Assembly (NCBI RefSeq): GCF_017569185.1
Contig: NZ_CP071869.1
Location: forward strand, 2,594,001 to 2,658,000
DNA: 64,000 nucleotides
Source of the DNA: Polaribacter cellanae
GTDB taxonomy: Bacteria; Bacteroidota; Bacteroidia; Flavobacteriales; Flavobacteriaceae
Direction: 5' to 3'
Shown here: positions 1-12,600 of the stretch, piece by piece
How the letters are laid out: each line of letters opens with the position of its first letter
Numbering within the stretch: position 1 is the first letter of the stretch
Program-made: the position numbers and the translations under genes
The notes under the pieces: model-generated
What the model was told of the DNA's origin: nothing
The model's input: only the letters and a program-made list of their open reading frames with translations
Databases searched by the model: none

Positions 1-1683
1 GCAAGTTATCAATGGTATAAAGATGGTAAAAAAATTGGTTTGGGCGGCCCTAAATTAGAGGTTTCAGAACCTGGTTTATATTATACCGAAATTTATTATG
101 GATCTTGTTATAATGCTGTAATTTCTAATATGGTAGAGGTTACGAAGCTTCCAAAAGTTGTTTCAAAACTTAAGGGAAGTTCGAAAGTAGAAATTTGTTC
201 GACAGCTTCTTATGTTTTGGAAATGACTGTAGATAACCCGAATTACAAATATCGTTGGTACAAAAACGGAGTAAGAATACAGCCTGCACCAGATTATAAG
301 CCAAGTTTAACGGTTTCTGGTAACGATAGTTTTGGGAAATACTATGTAGAGATAGAAAACGAAAATGGCTGTGTTGGTACCTCGCAAGAAGTGGAAATTA
401 CAGAAGTTTCATCAAATTTAACTGTAGATGCTATTGGAGACACATCAACCTATATTTTAAAAGGAGAAACGAAAACATTAAAAATAGAACATAGTGCTAC
501 AAATGCAACTGTTGTTTGGTATAAAAACGGAATAGAGATTCCAAATAGTAATAAAAACCAAATAAACATTATCGATTCTGGCGTTTATTACGCTAAGGTT
601 ATTGGTAATGGAGGTTCTTGTTCTACATCTAAAAATTCTTCAGAATTTACTGTTCATAAGATTGTAAAATTTATTCCTAAAATAACATACAAATCGACAT
701 ATAATTCTTGTAATTCTGAAAAAACTTCTCTGAAATTAGAGACTTTAAAAGCATTTGATTCAGAGAGTAACGAATACAATGTTTTGGAAAACCAGTATCA
801 ATATGTAAAATTTCAATGGAAAAAAAGAGATGTAAATTTAAATGGATTTACAAATGCTGAAATTTCTATAGATACTTTCGAAAAAAATGGAGAATATTCC
901 TTGGAAGTAAGTTCAAACGCCGTAAATAATGTTTCAAACAAAGTACCTGTTTTATTAAAAACTCCTGAAATAACAATTGTTTCTTCATCAACTTCAAATA
1001 AAATTTGTGATGCTAAAAGCATTACTCTAGGTACTTCAAATAATAATAATTTTACTTATAAATGGTTGAAAGATAACCTAGTTGTTTCCAATGCAACCGA
1101 TGCAGAAATTACCATTAATAAACCAGGAGCCTATCAATTAGTTGCCACAGGTTTTGGTTGTTCTACAACTTCAAATACTATAATTATTACATCTTTTGAC
1201 GCTTCTTCTGTTCAATTAGACACGCCATTAGATATTATTTTAGGTTCAGGTGAAACTAAGAAAATAAATGCAAGTGGGGGAGACTCTTACATTTGGTTAG
1301 ACGAAAATAAAAATGTTTTAGGAACAGGTTCTTCCTTAGAAATAAATACTAAAGGTGTTTACGTTTTAGAAGCAAGTGTTAATGGTTGTAAAGTAATTAA
1401 AACAATTTCTGTTTTTACAAACCAAGCCACTAATATACCAAATGCGCTTACTTTAAATGGAGATGGTTTAAACGATGTTTGGGTTTTGCCTAGCAAATAT
1501 GCGTTTAATAAAAATGTATATGTTAAAATTTATAATTCTCGAGGTAAATTGGTGTTGGAGACGAATAACTATCAAAATAATTGGCCTAATAAAACACTAA
1601 TAGATAAAAATCAGTTGTTTTTTTATGTCATAAAAAACAAAAATAAAACAATTAAAAAAGGAACAATTTCTGTAATAAAATAA
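1..1683 (+). CDS. Ig-like repeat surface protein with type B T9SS sorting tail, 5' end outside window (SprC position)
   Basis: Only the C-terminal 560 codons are visible; the frame is open from base 1, so the start lies upstream. The protein is a string of Ig/PKD-like beta modules, each with a central Trp in motifs such as YQWYKDG, YRWYKNG, VVWYKNG, FQWKKR and YKWLKD, and with paired cysteines. The last ~85 residues (from about base 1432, 'IPNALTLNGDGLNDVW') match the gliding-motility-associated C-terminal domain (TIGR04131/CHU_C) that directs export by the type IX secretion system, type B. It should therefore be secreted and attached to, or released from, the cell surface. The stop is one base from the next ATG, so it is in an operon with the PorP/SprF protein, the giant adhesin and SprF. 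In Flavobacterium johnsoniae the order is sprC-sprD-sprB-sprF, so by position this is SprC-like. That equivalence is inferred from gene order, not sequence comparison. Confidence 0.82.
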   Translation, partial: ASYQWYKDGKKIGLGGPKLEVSEPGLYYTEIYYGSCYNAVISNMVEVTKLPKVVSKLKGSSKVEICSTASYVLEMTVDNPNYKYRWYKNGVRIQPAPDYKPSLTVSGNDSFGKYYVEIENENGCVGTSQEVEITEVSSNLTVDAIGDTSTYILKGETKTLKIEHSATNATVVWYKNGIEIPNSNKNQINIIDSGVYYAKVIGNGGSCSTSKNSSEFTVHKIVKFIPKITYKSTYNSCNSEKTSLKLETLKAFDSESNEYNVLENQYQYVKFQWKKRDVNLNGFTNAEISIDTFEKNGEYSLEVSSNAVNNVSNKVPVLLKTPEITIVSSSTSNKICDAKSITLGTSNNNNFTYKWLKDNLVVSNATDAEITINKPGAYQLVATGFGCSTTSNTIIITSFDASSVQLDTPLDIILGSGETKKINASGGDSYIWLDENKNVLGTGSSLEINTKGVYVLEASVNGCKVIKTISVFTNQATNIPNALTLNGDGLNDVWVLPSKYAFNKNVYVKIYNSRGKLVLETNNYQNNWPNKTLIDKNQLFFYVIKNKNKTIKKGTISVIK

Positions 1684-1684
1684 T

Positions 1685-3646
1685 ATGTTTAAAACCAAAC
1701 TACTTTTAACGTTGCTACTTATAAGCGTTTCTTCCATTATATTTTCTCAAAGTAATAACGAGCAGTTATTTAATAACTTTTCTTCTCATAATTTTTTAAA
1801 GCACAATCGATTTTTCTTGAATCCTACCTTCTCAGTAGCAAGAGAAAATACAACCTATTTAAGCTTTTTAAGTAGAAATAAATTTTCTGATTTTGATGAC
1901 TCTCCTCAATTATACGTTGGAAGTTATTCTGGCAGAATTAGCGAAAAAGTGGGTGTGGGTTTAGGAGTTTTTCAACAGAATTTTGGAGTTTTTAAACACT
2001 TTGGAGTGCTGTTAAATTACGGATATCAAGTTCGGTTAAGTGAGAAAAATGCACTTGCTTTCGGTTTTAACTTTATGTATTCCAGAAGCGGAATAGATAG
2101 AAATAAAATATTGGTAAACAACCCAGACCCTTTTTTAGCAAATTTTCAAGAACGCCCCTTAATTAATTTTCAACCAGCTGTAAATTTAACATTGGGTAGT
2201 TTCGATGTTGGAATCTTTCTTGAAAATTTAATAGACTACGATCTAAAAGCCTACGAATTTATTACAGAGTTTCCAGACAAAACATTTTCGGGACATTTAA
2301 TGTATACCAAACAGTTTACAAGCGAAACCGGAATGTTTAAAGACGGGAAATTACAGCTGTTAAGTATTGTAAGAAAACCAGGTAAAAATAACACCGAATT
2401 TACAGGAAGTTTACTTTTAGACCTTCCAAAAATTGGTTGGATACAATCTACTTACGACCATTTTTACGGAACTTCAATAGGAGTTGGAGTAAATATTTCT
2501 GAAAGAATATCAATTGGTTTTGTCTATGAAAAAGGAAAAAATAATTTAGGAATTACCAATGAAATAGGGCTAACCTATAATTTTGGAAAACACGATTATG
2601 CAAAAATAAATATTAATGGTTCTAGTAATTTAAATACTTTAGAAGCATCTATATCTAAATTAGAAGAAAACAACAAGAATAAAAAAGAGGTTAACGAGCT
2701 GATGAATTCCTATAAAATTCGTCAAGATTCTATTAACAAAGCTCAAAAATTAGAAGCAGAAAAAAAGCATTTACAGGTTTTAAAATTAATTAAAAGTAAT
2801 CAACAAAATAAAACTGTAGAGATTGTAACGAACAAGAAAAAAGAAAAAGCAGTAGCAAAAAGGATAATTTCTAAGAAAAAAAGTGTAGAAAAGGCTAAAA
2901 ATCAAGAAAAACCAAAAAAAGTTATACCTAAAAAGATAACACCAAAGAAAACAATTTCAAAGAAAACTCTTACAAAAAAAGAAAATATTGTTGCAAGAAA
3001 GCAACTTGTAAGTAATTCAAAAATTAAAATACCTACAAAAAACCTTAATGGGTATTTTGTGATTGCAAACTACTTTTCTAAAGAAAAAAATGCAATTGCT
3101 TTTACCAAAACAATGCAAAAGAAAGGGTTCGATTCTAAATACTTTAAGCACCCAAGAAAAAACTATTATTACGTTTATTTAGATTCTTTTCGTACAAATA
3201 TTGAAGCGCAACAAGCAATAGACTCTAAATTAAATAATAGGTATACTGCATTATTATCTGTCGTAAAAGTAAACAATAATAGAGTTGGAAAAGTATTAGG
3301 CAACACTTCAACAAAAAAAACCTCATTTAAAAAGCCTGTTAAGAAATATAAAGCAACTAAAATAAATAAAAAGCCAGTTAAAATTAAAAAAATGAAGTCG
3401 AGTAAAGGATTAGAACCTGGCTATTATCTTATTGTAAATGTTTTTTCAAAAAAATATTATGCAAACAAATTTTTAAAAAAAATGGAGGAAGATAATTTAA
3501 ACCCTCAGTTTTTTATCTATCCTAAAAATAATTATAGATATGTGTACTTGTCCAAAAAACAAACAAAAAAGGAAATTTTAGAATTGTATTATTCTAATAT
3601 AAATGGAAATTATACGAACGATAAATGGATTATGCATATAGAATAA
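1685..3646 (+). CDS. PorP/SprF-family outer-membrane protein with two C-terminal SPOR-like repeats (SprD position)
   Basis: A signal peptide (residues 1-21, ending IIFSQ) is followed by about 300 residues of PorP/SprF-type beta-barrel ('FLNPTFSVARENTTYLSF', repeated GVGLGVF/GFNFMY strands). Next comes a strongly basic Lys-rich linker (about residues 330-450). Two ~75-residue repeats close the protein, starting near residues 455 and 578 ('GYFVIANYFSKEKNA', 'GYYLIVNVFSKKYYA'), each with a later YYYVYL/YRYVYL strand; these resemble SPOR peptidoglycan-binding domains. PorP/SprF proteins partner T9SS cargo at the outer membrane, and a SPOR tail could anchor the barrel to the cell wall. It sits between the Ig-like adhesin (1-bp gap) and the SprB-type gene (32-bp gap), the position of sprD in F. 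johnsoniae. A plain SprF lacks the basic linker and SPOR tail, so this is a compound version. Family assignment is good; the SPOR call is by eye. Confidence 0.8.
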   Translation: MFKTKLLLTLLLISVSSIIFSQSNNEQLFNNFSSHNFLKHNRFFLNPTFSVARENTTYLSFLSRNKFSDFDDSPQLYVGSYSGRISEKVGVGLGVFQQNFGVFKHFGVLLNYGYQVRLSEKNALAFGFNFMYSRSGIDRNKILVNNPDPFLANFQERPLINFQPAVNLTLGSFDVGIFLENLIDYDLKAYEFITEFPDKTFSGHLMYTKQFTSETGMFKDGKLQLLSIVRKPGKNNTEFTGSLLLDLPKIGWIQSTYDHFYGTSIGVGVNISERISIGFVYEKGKNNLGITNEIGLTYNFGKHDYAKININGSSNLNTLEASISKLEENNKNKKEVNELMNSYKIRQDSINKAQKLEAEKKHLQVLKLIKSNQQNKTVEIVTNKKKEKAVAKRIISKKKSVEKAKNQEKPKKVIPKKITPKKTISKKTLTKKENIVARKQLVSNSKIKIPTKNLNGYFVIANYFSKEKNAIAFTKTMQKKGFDSKYFKHPRKNYYYVYLDSFRTNIEAQQAIDSKLNNRYTALLSVVKVNNNRVGKVLGNTSTKKTSFKKPVKKYKATKINKKPVKIKKMKSSKGLEPGYYLIVNVFSKKYYANKFLKKMEEDNLNPQFFIYPKNNYRYVYLSKKQTKKEILELYYSNINGNYTNDKWIMHIE

Positions 3647-3678
3647 AAAATTAACTTAACCCAATTCATACCCCTAAT

Positions 3679-6600
3679 ATGAAAACACTAAATGTTAAAT
3701 CAACTTTAGTCCTAATTGTACTTTTATTACAAACCTTAGGATTAAGCTTTTCTGCTCAAACAAAGAATAAAAAAGTACAAAATATAGAAAAGAGCACAAA
3801 AGTAAATTTTCGAAAAGATGTTCCTTTCACTCAAAGACTTTCCAATGGAGGTATTAATTTAAAAGGAGACATTACTATAATTTCAAATAGTATTGTTAGT
3901 ATAGAACAAGATGGTATAGATGCCAACGACAATTACAATGGATTTGCATCTAACGGACTTGTTTTTATGGATTATATTGATGTTGATTCGGATCCAACAA
4001 CATTCTCTTCAAGTAAATCTAGCTTAAACTTACCTAGTTGTTCTAAAGTCGTTCATGCAGGTTTGTATTGGGCAGCAGTGTATCCAAGAACTCATTGGGA
4101 TACTTCTGTAAATTCTGCCCCTAGAAAGACCGATTTTAATCAAATTAAATTTAAACTTCCTGGCGGAAATTATTTAGATATTACAGGAGAAGTTATTTAT
4201 GATGATGGAGAAGATACTAGCAAACCATACACATGCTATAAAGATGTAACTAATTTAGTAGCGGGTTTAAAATCTCCTAATGGAGATTATTTTGCTGCAA
4301 ACATAAGATCTATTGTAGGTAGAGATGCTGGAGGTTTAGGATCCTCTGGAGGCTGGGTTTTAGTGGTGGTTTACGAAAATGATTTAGAGCCAAGTAGAAG
4401 AGTTTCTATATTCGATGGATTTTCTAGTGTGGGTTCTGGCTCGACACAAGATATTTCTTACTCAGGGTTTAAAACAATTCCTACAGGTCCAGTTAAAGCT
4501 AAAATGCTTGTTGCTGCCTTAGAAGGAGATAAGGCTATTGATGGAGATCGATTTAAAATTAAAGATGTCTATGGAAATTATCAAGATTTATCTACCACGA
4601 ATTTAAATCCCAAAAATAATTTTTTTAATGGATCTATAACTATTAACGATACTTATTTAGCAGGAAGATTTCCTGCCAGCGAAAATACATTGGGTTTTGA
4701 TGCCGATTTATTTACAATTAATAATGTAAATAATAAATTAATTAGTAATGGACAAACCAAAGCAGATATTAAGTTAACCTCTTCTGGAGATGTTTATTGG
4801 GTGTTTTTAAATGCGATGAGTGTAGATATTATTGAACCAAATATCGAATTAATTAAAACTATTGATGACGGAAAAGGAAATGATATTGCAGGAAATGATG
4901 TTGATTTAGGCGATGTAATTTGGTATAACGTTAGTTTTAGAAACAAAGGAAACGACGATGCTTTAAATACCATATTAGTAGATAAACTCCCCAAAAATGT
5001 AGATTTTATAAAAAACGATATAGTTGTTCCAAATGGAGTTACTTATACTTATGATCCACCAATAAAATCTAACGGATTTAGAGGTATTTTAAAATTTAAT
5101 ATTCCCAATAGATTAGTAAAGAATGGAGGTACTGCATACAATATTCGTATAAAAGTTAAAGTGGTAGATAATTGTAACGATTTAAGAGATGTTTGTTCTA
5201 ATAAAATCGATAATCAAATTTTTACAAGTTACAAGGGTAAAACTAGTGGAATAGAAATAAACGACGACCCAAGTTTTTACGGAGTAAATGCCTGTAATAT
5301 TGGGCTAGAAGGTCCCTCGAATTTTCTAGTAGATGTTTCTGGTTGTAAATACGAAAGAAATGAAATACTTTGTGCAACATCTGTAGTATTAACTGCTGGA
5401 AATGGCTTTCTTTCTTATAAATGGAAAGATGAAAACGGAAAAATTATTGGAACCAAACAATCTGTAACTGTTTCTAAAACAGGTAAGTATACAGTAGATA
5501 AGATAGCGCCTGTTGGTTGTATTAGCACTTCAGAAATTGTAAATGTGGTATCTTTTACGACACAAAAAAACCCGCTTTTATTATATGCAGACGAGATTAA
5601 AACTTGCCCTAATGATGGTTCTAAATTATCAGAAATTTATTTATGTGGAGACCAAAGCGTAAAAGAAATTAAAACAAGTATTGTAAATTCAAACACTATT
5701 CTATGGCAAAAATTAGACGAAACCTCATGTAAAGCAGTCACAAATTCATCTTGTGCAAATGTAGATAATTCCTGTACATGGAATACTGTAAAAACAGATA
5801 ACGATTATACAGCAAAAACACCAGGAAAATATAGATTAGAAATACGTTCGCAAGGAGGATGTTTTAAAAGATTTTATTTTAATGTGTTTAAAGCAACTAT
5901 AAACCCAGTAGTTGTTAAAAAAGACATTATTTGTGGAACTGCAGGAAGTATTACAGTTAATAAGGTACCAGTAGATTACGAATATAGTTTAACAAATACT
6001 ACCAACTCTTACCAAACAAGTAATGTTTTTCCGATAAATAAGGCAGGTCGTTATAATTTATATATAAGAAAAAAAGGAGGTTCTGCAAGTTCTTGTATTT
6101 ATACAGTTACAAATATAGATATAGCAAAAAAAGATATTGAGGTTAAATTAGTCCCAACAGCATTTACATGTTCAAATTCTAAAGGAAAAATTCGAGTGCA
6201 AGTAGATAATATTCCTGGAAAATATACTTATAAATTATATAAAGATGGTAATTTAACAGCTTCTGCTGGTCCAATTAACAATAACGATTATAGTTTTGAG
6301 GTAACCAAAGGAGGAACATATTCTGTTGAAGTAACTGCCCCAAATACTTGTAGTTTTAAAGGAAATGTAACACTTACAAAACCAAACCCACTAACTATTT
6401 CTGCAACTACAACCAAAAACATTAACTGTTTAGATGGTTCTATTAAATTAAACGCTTCTGGGGGTGTTCCAAAATATAACTTTGCCATTTGGTCTTATAA
6501 TGGCAACAACCTTTATACTTCTGTAGATGCAATTCCTATTACAGATTTTTTCACTACAAAAACAGTTGATATTACTTCAGGAAAAGAAGGCGATTATAAG

Positions 6601-9600
6601 TTTTTAGTAATAGATTCCAACAATTGTTGGTCAATATCTAACTCAGTAAAAATTCAAAAAGAAAAAGAATTAGTTTTTAATGAAACTATAAAAAACAGCA
6701 CTTGTAATGGCGAAGATAATGGAAGTATTCATTTAACTGTAAGTGGAAGTGATTTAGGCTACAGCTTAGAGTATAGTATTGATGGAGGTACAACTTACCA
6801 AACAAAAGGATATTTTAATAAATTATCTCCAGGAAATTATACAATTAAAATCAATGCAAAAAAGGCAGGAGAAACTTGTACTTACGAAAAAACAGCAACA
6901 ATTACAGAGCCTGCTGTAATTATTGGAACTGCAAGTTTAACCCAAAACTTAACATGTACCACAGATGGAAACATTACTTTTACTTCGCCTTCTGGAGGAA
7001 AAGCTCCCTACAAATTTAGTCTTGATAATAGTAATTATGTATCAAACAAAATTTTTAAAAATTTAAAAGCAGGTACTTTTTTACCTTCTATAAAAGATGC
7101 GAATAATTGTGTGTTAACATTACCTAATATTGTTATAAATTCTTTACCTACAGAACCAACTTTAACAGCAAGTGTATCCTATTCTTGCGATGGAAAAGGA
7201 ACAATTACAGTTACACCAACAAATGCAAATTATAGTTACAGCTTTAATAATGGAACTTTTGGAACGAATAACGTTTTTAGTAATATTTCTGCAGGAAGCC
7301 ATTCCGTAAAAGTAAATTATGGAAGCAATTGCACAAAAACAATATTAATAGATGTTTTGGCTAATAAAGCGTTTAAAGGAAGTATTACAAATGTAAAAGA
7401 TGTGGTTTGTAATGGCAATTCTAATGGAGGTTTTGTTATAAATGCAGAAAATTTTGAGGGAAGCTTCCAATACTCTTTAAATGGAGGAAGTTGGAAAACA
7501 ACTACAACTTCTCCAGTTGTTTTAAATACGCTTTCTAAGGGAAGTTATACTGTGCAACTAAAAAAAGGTTCTTGTACCTTAGATTTAGGAACACAAACAA
7601 TTTCAGAACCAACAGAAGTAATTGTTACTGCTAGTATTACTAAAGACTTATCCTGTTCAAATACACATGCAACCATAACACCTAAAGCCTCTGGAGGAAC
7701 TGCTCCCTACGAATTTAGTATCGATAATGGTATTACTTGGAAAAGTAAGTTCACCAATCTTTCAGCAGGAAATTATACCATAAAAGCAAAAGATAAAAAT
7801 GGTTGTTTGGCAAAAACAGATGCCGTAATAAAAATAGACAATCCAGTAGTTTTAAAACATACAGCTACAAGTACACAGTGCTATACAGGCAATAATGGAG
7901 AAATAACAGTTACTGTAACGCAAGGAAATGGAAATTATCTTTTTAAGATAAACAATGGTCCTTGGTTAACACCAGATAGTGCAACTCCAAATTCTTATAC
8001 ATTTAAAAATTTAGTACCAAAAAAATACACTGTAAATGTAAAAGATGCATTAGGTTGTGAGTCTACAGCAACAACTCATACAATTTCACCACAATTAAAT
8101 GTAAATGTAGTTGCAAAAGATATTAGTTGTACTATTGGTTCAATAACCGCAAAAGCTACTGGCGGAAAAGGTTCTTACACATACGCTTTTGTAACTACAG
8201 GAAACACACCAACAACAACCAACTTTATAAACTCTAATATTAAAAACATTTCTACAGCAGGCGATTACGATGTTTATGTAAGAGATAATAGTGGAAATAT
8301 TGGTTTTTGTGAATTTGTAAAAACAGTTACAATTCGTAAAACACCAGATTTAGCTGTTACAGCTACAACAACAAACCCTAAATGTTTTGGTGATAAAGGA
8401 AAAATTAAAGTTGATATTTCTGGAAGTGTTGCACCATATACAATTGAAGTAACAGAACCTGCAGGATATACTAATATCATTTCATCATTTATTGGAAACT
8501 CTAATGAATATGCAAATTTATCAAAAGGAAATTATACAATAAAAGTTACAGGAAAAGACGGTTGCACTAAGACAGCAACTACAGTTATTACAGAACCATT
8601 AGAACTAAAAGCAACAATTTCGCCAATTGTGCCACCCTGTAACGCTTCGAATGTACCAGCAGATTTTGGTTTTAAATTTAATGTAACCAATAGTTTTGGA
8701 TCCTCTATTATTCAATATAGTGCAGATAATGGAACGACTTGGAGTACAAATAATACTTTTATGGGGCTTGTTTCAGGAACCAAAGTATATCCTATAATTC
8801 GTTTATTAGAAGCGGATGGTGTTACTGTAAGATGTAGTAAAATATTAGAGGCTTACACAATTCCTTATCCAGTTTCTAACTTGTTAGTAAGTACGGCTGC
8901 TGGCGGAAGTTGTGCCGACGGTTTTAGTGTAACGGTTGAGGCAAAGGATGGAGTTGGTCCATACCAGTTTGCAATAAATTCTACCACAGCTTGGCAAACC
9001 CCAACACCATCAAATTCTTCAGATTATATTTTTGATAAGCTTGTACCAGGTTTAAGTTATACTTTTTACGTTAAAGATGCTACAGGTTGTATAAAACAAA
9101 ATAAAGTTGACGTTTACGATACATACAAACCAGATATTTTAATTACTGGAAATGTAACGAAAAACGCTTGTGCAACATCTAATACTGGAGAAATTGAATT
9201 TTCTATAGACGATTCTAAAAACCCTTTAAGTGGAACAATTAATTGGAAGTTGTTCGAAAAGGCTAACAGTTCTGCAATAAAGAGTGGAAGTCAATCCAAT
9301 ACGAATACTATTAAAGTTGGTAATTTAGCAGCAGGAGATTATTATATTACCATTACAAATAGCGCTTCTTGTTCTTGGGGAAGTTTAGATGTTACAATTA
9401 AAAAAGGAGCACCAATCACTGGGCTTGTAGTTAAAAATAGAGATATTACTTGTGCACTACCTGGAATTGTAGAAATTTCTTCAATTTCTGGTGGATTTGG
9501 AGATTATACCTATACACTTACCAGTACTAATTTTGTAAATCCAATTACAAGTAAAGATAAATCTATTGAAGTTCCTCTATCTAATTTGGTAGATGCAACA

Positions 9601-12600
9601 ATTTCTTCAACAATTTTAGTTTCTGTAAAGGATGCATCTGGTTGTGGAACAAATTTAAATTCTGTAACACTAAAGGTAAGTGAGAAACCAGAAATTTCAA
9701 AAATAAATACAAATAATTGCGATGCGAATAAAACAATTACAATTACTGGAGCAAAAGGTTTGCCACCTTATTTTTATTCCATTGATGATGGAGTTAATTA
9801 TGTATCAACATCAAAATTTGAAAATCTTAGTGTAGGAGATTACTTAGTAAAAATAAAAGACAGCAATGGTTGTGAGAGCCCTTCTAAAAAAGTAGCAATT
9901 ATACCGACTTTAAATTTTGAAGCTCTTATAACTAAAAACTTAGATTGTTCTTTAAATCCAAATGCAACTTTAACATTAAATGTTATAAGTGGTTCAGGTG
10001 ATTATGATTATGACGTATATGATAGTGCTGGAACAGAAATTTTTGCAAAAGCGAAATTAGCGAGCAATCCAACAACATTAAGTTTAGGAAAAGGGATTTA
10101 TAACGTTAAAGTTTACGATAATTTAGCAGGATGTTTTAAAACAATAGAAGTAGAAATTAAGGAATCTACTAAACCAGAATTTACATATACAACAAATAAC
10201 AGTTTATGTGAGGGAAGCAATTCTGGAAGTATTTTATTAAAAAATCTAAAAGCCAATTTAACATATTCGTATAGTATTAATCCGGTTTCCGGAACTTTTG
10301 ATGCAAATACAAATAGTTTTATAGACGTTTCACCAGGAACTTATACAATTACAGCTTTAGGATCTAATGGATGTAGTTTTGTAAAATCTGCCATAAAAAT
10401 TAACGAAAATAATGCAATTGTGGTTCCTACACCAATTGTAGAAGAATTTAGTTGTACAACTGCTAACATAAATAAAAATGCTAGAATTATTGTTGATAAA
10501 ACAGCAATAATTGGTGGTAGTGGTATTTATACAATTTTCGAATTTGTTGATACCAAAAAAACAGCAACTACTGTAGACGATGTAATTTTGCAAAGAGGAA
10601 CAAGTGCCACATTTGTTTCTAACAATAAAAACGGAGGCAATTATTCCATTAATATTTACGATTCTTTAGGTTGTATTGGAACTACAAATGCTACAATTTT
10701 ACCATTTTCAGAAATATCTTCCGTAAAAGTTACTGTAGATAAAGCATTAGATTGTTTTACTGGAGAAGATATTTCTGTAAGTTATACATCTACATTTCCA
10801 ATAACAAATGTTCGTTATTCAATTGTGGGAGAAAAAGGTTTTTCGGCAACAAATAACACAGGAAAATTTACAAATTTGGCGGCAGATAACTATACGATTT
10901 CTGTAAAAGATATAACTTCTGGTTGTAGTACAGATATTTCTCATCAAGTTTTAAATAGTAAACCATTTGCATTAACTATAAAAAAACAAGAAGACGTAAC
11001 TTGTTTCGGATCAAGTACTGGTAAAATAATGTTAGATTTTAGTGTCGCGACTCCATATACAAATTCTTATAATTATGTTTTATATGATAATGCAACTAGA
11101 ACAGCAACTTCTATTTCTGGTGTAGGAACAAGAGCAACTACTATAAGTAATTTACCTGTAGGAGAATATTATGCAGTAGTAACAATGCCAAACAGTCCTT
11201 TTTGTACAATAACTTCAGAAGTGTTTAGTATTTATAATCCTTTGCAACCTTTAGATTTTACAACAACAAAAACACCTGCAAATTGTGCAGTTTTAAATAG
11301 TGGAAAAATATTTATAAGTGCAACTGGAGGTTGGGAAGAATATCAATATAAAGTAACCACTTTGTCAGGAACTATTATTCAAGATTTTAATACAAATAAC
11401 AGCTTTGAAAATTTAAAATCTGGAACCTATGTAGTTGCTGTAAAAGATAAAAATAATTGTGAGGTTGTTAAAAACGTAGTTTTAGAGGCTCCAAAACCAA
11501 TTCAAGCAACTTTAGTTGAAACAACTTCTAATTTATGTCTTGGAGATTCTAATGCTGCTGTTCGAGTAGATGTTACTTCTGGCGGACAAGGAAGCCCACC
11601 AAACTATTGGTATCAAATTCAGTTAGATGGTCAAGCAATTTCTGCAAAACAAAAATCGAATGTTTTTAAGAACTTAGCTGCAGGAAAATACATTGTTACA
11701 ATTTCCGATGATTACTCTTGCGATTTAGAATTACCAATTACTATTAACGAGCCCACTAAAGTAGAAGTTCAAGCAACAATTACAAGTACTGTTTCTTGTT
11801 TCAATGGAAATGCTTCTATTACCTTAACAGCAAGTGGTGGAGCAGGAAATTACACCTTTAGTTCCGACGGAATTAATTTTAGTAACAGTTCTATTTTTAA
11901 TGTTGCTCCTGGAAAACATCAATTTTATGCAAAAGATGTAAATGGATGTATTTCTAATGCATCTGAGACCATCGAAATTTTACCAATTACCCCACTTACT
12001 GCAACCTTACATTTAGATGTTGCTTTAGTAAATTGCGCAGCTGAAAACACAGCAGTACTTTCGGCCAATGTTTCTGGTGGTTTGGGCAATAATTTATACG
12101 AATTATTAGATAGTTCTAATACAGTTTTAAGACCACAACAAACATCAGAAACATTTGCAAATTTAGGTGCTGGAACTTATAAAATTAGAGTTACAAGTGG
12201 CGATTGCCAAACAACTACTGCTCTGCACACAATTGCAGACCCAGTTCCTTTAGAATTAAATACACCCATAAAAGTAACAAATATTAGTTGCTTTGGATCC
12301 AATGATGGTTCAATTACAATTGATGCAAAAGGCGGTACAGGAAATTTAATTTATAGCATAAATCAATTAAAATTCGAAACTAAAAATACATTTACTGGTT
12401 TATCATCAGGAAATTACGATGTAATTGTTCAAGACGAAAGTGGTTGTTTTATATTACAAAGAGTAACTATAAGTGAGCCTTCCCAGTTAACAGCATCAGT
12501 AACAAATATTAAAGAAGAGACTTGTTTTAAAAATGGAGACGCTTCCTTTTCTATAAAAATTTCTGGAGGAACAGCACCTTATAAAACGAAATTAGATAAT

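Noticed and set aside
10357..10593. 78-codon minus frame within sprB
   Set aside because: Antisense shadow of repetitive adhesin coding sequence.
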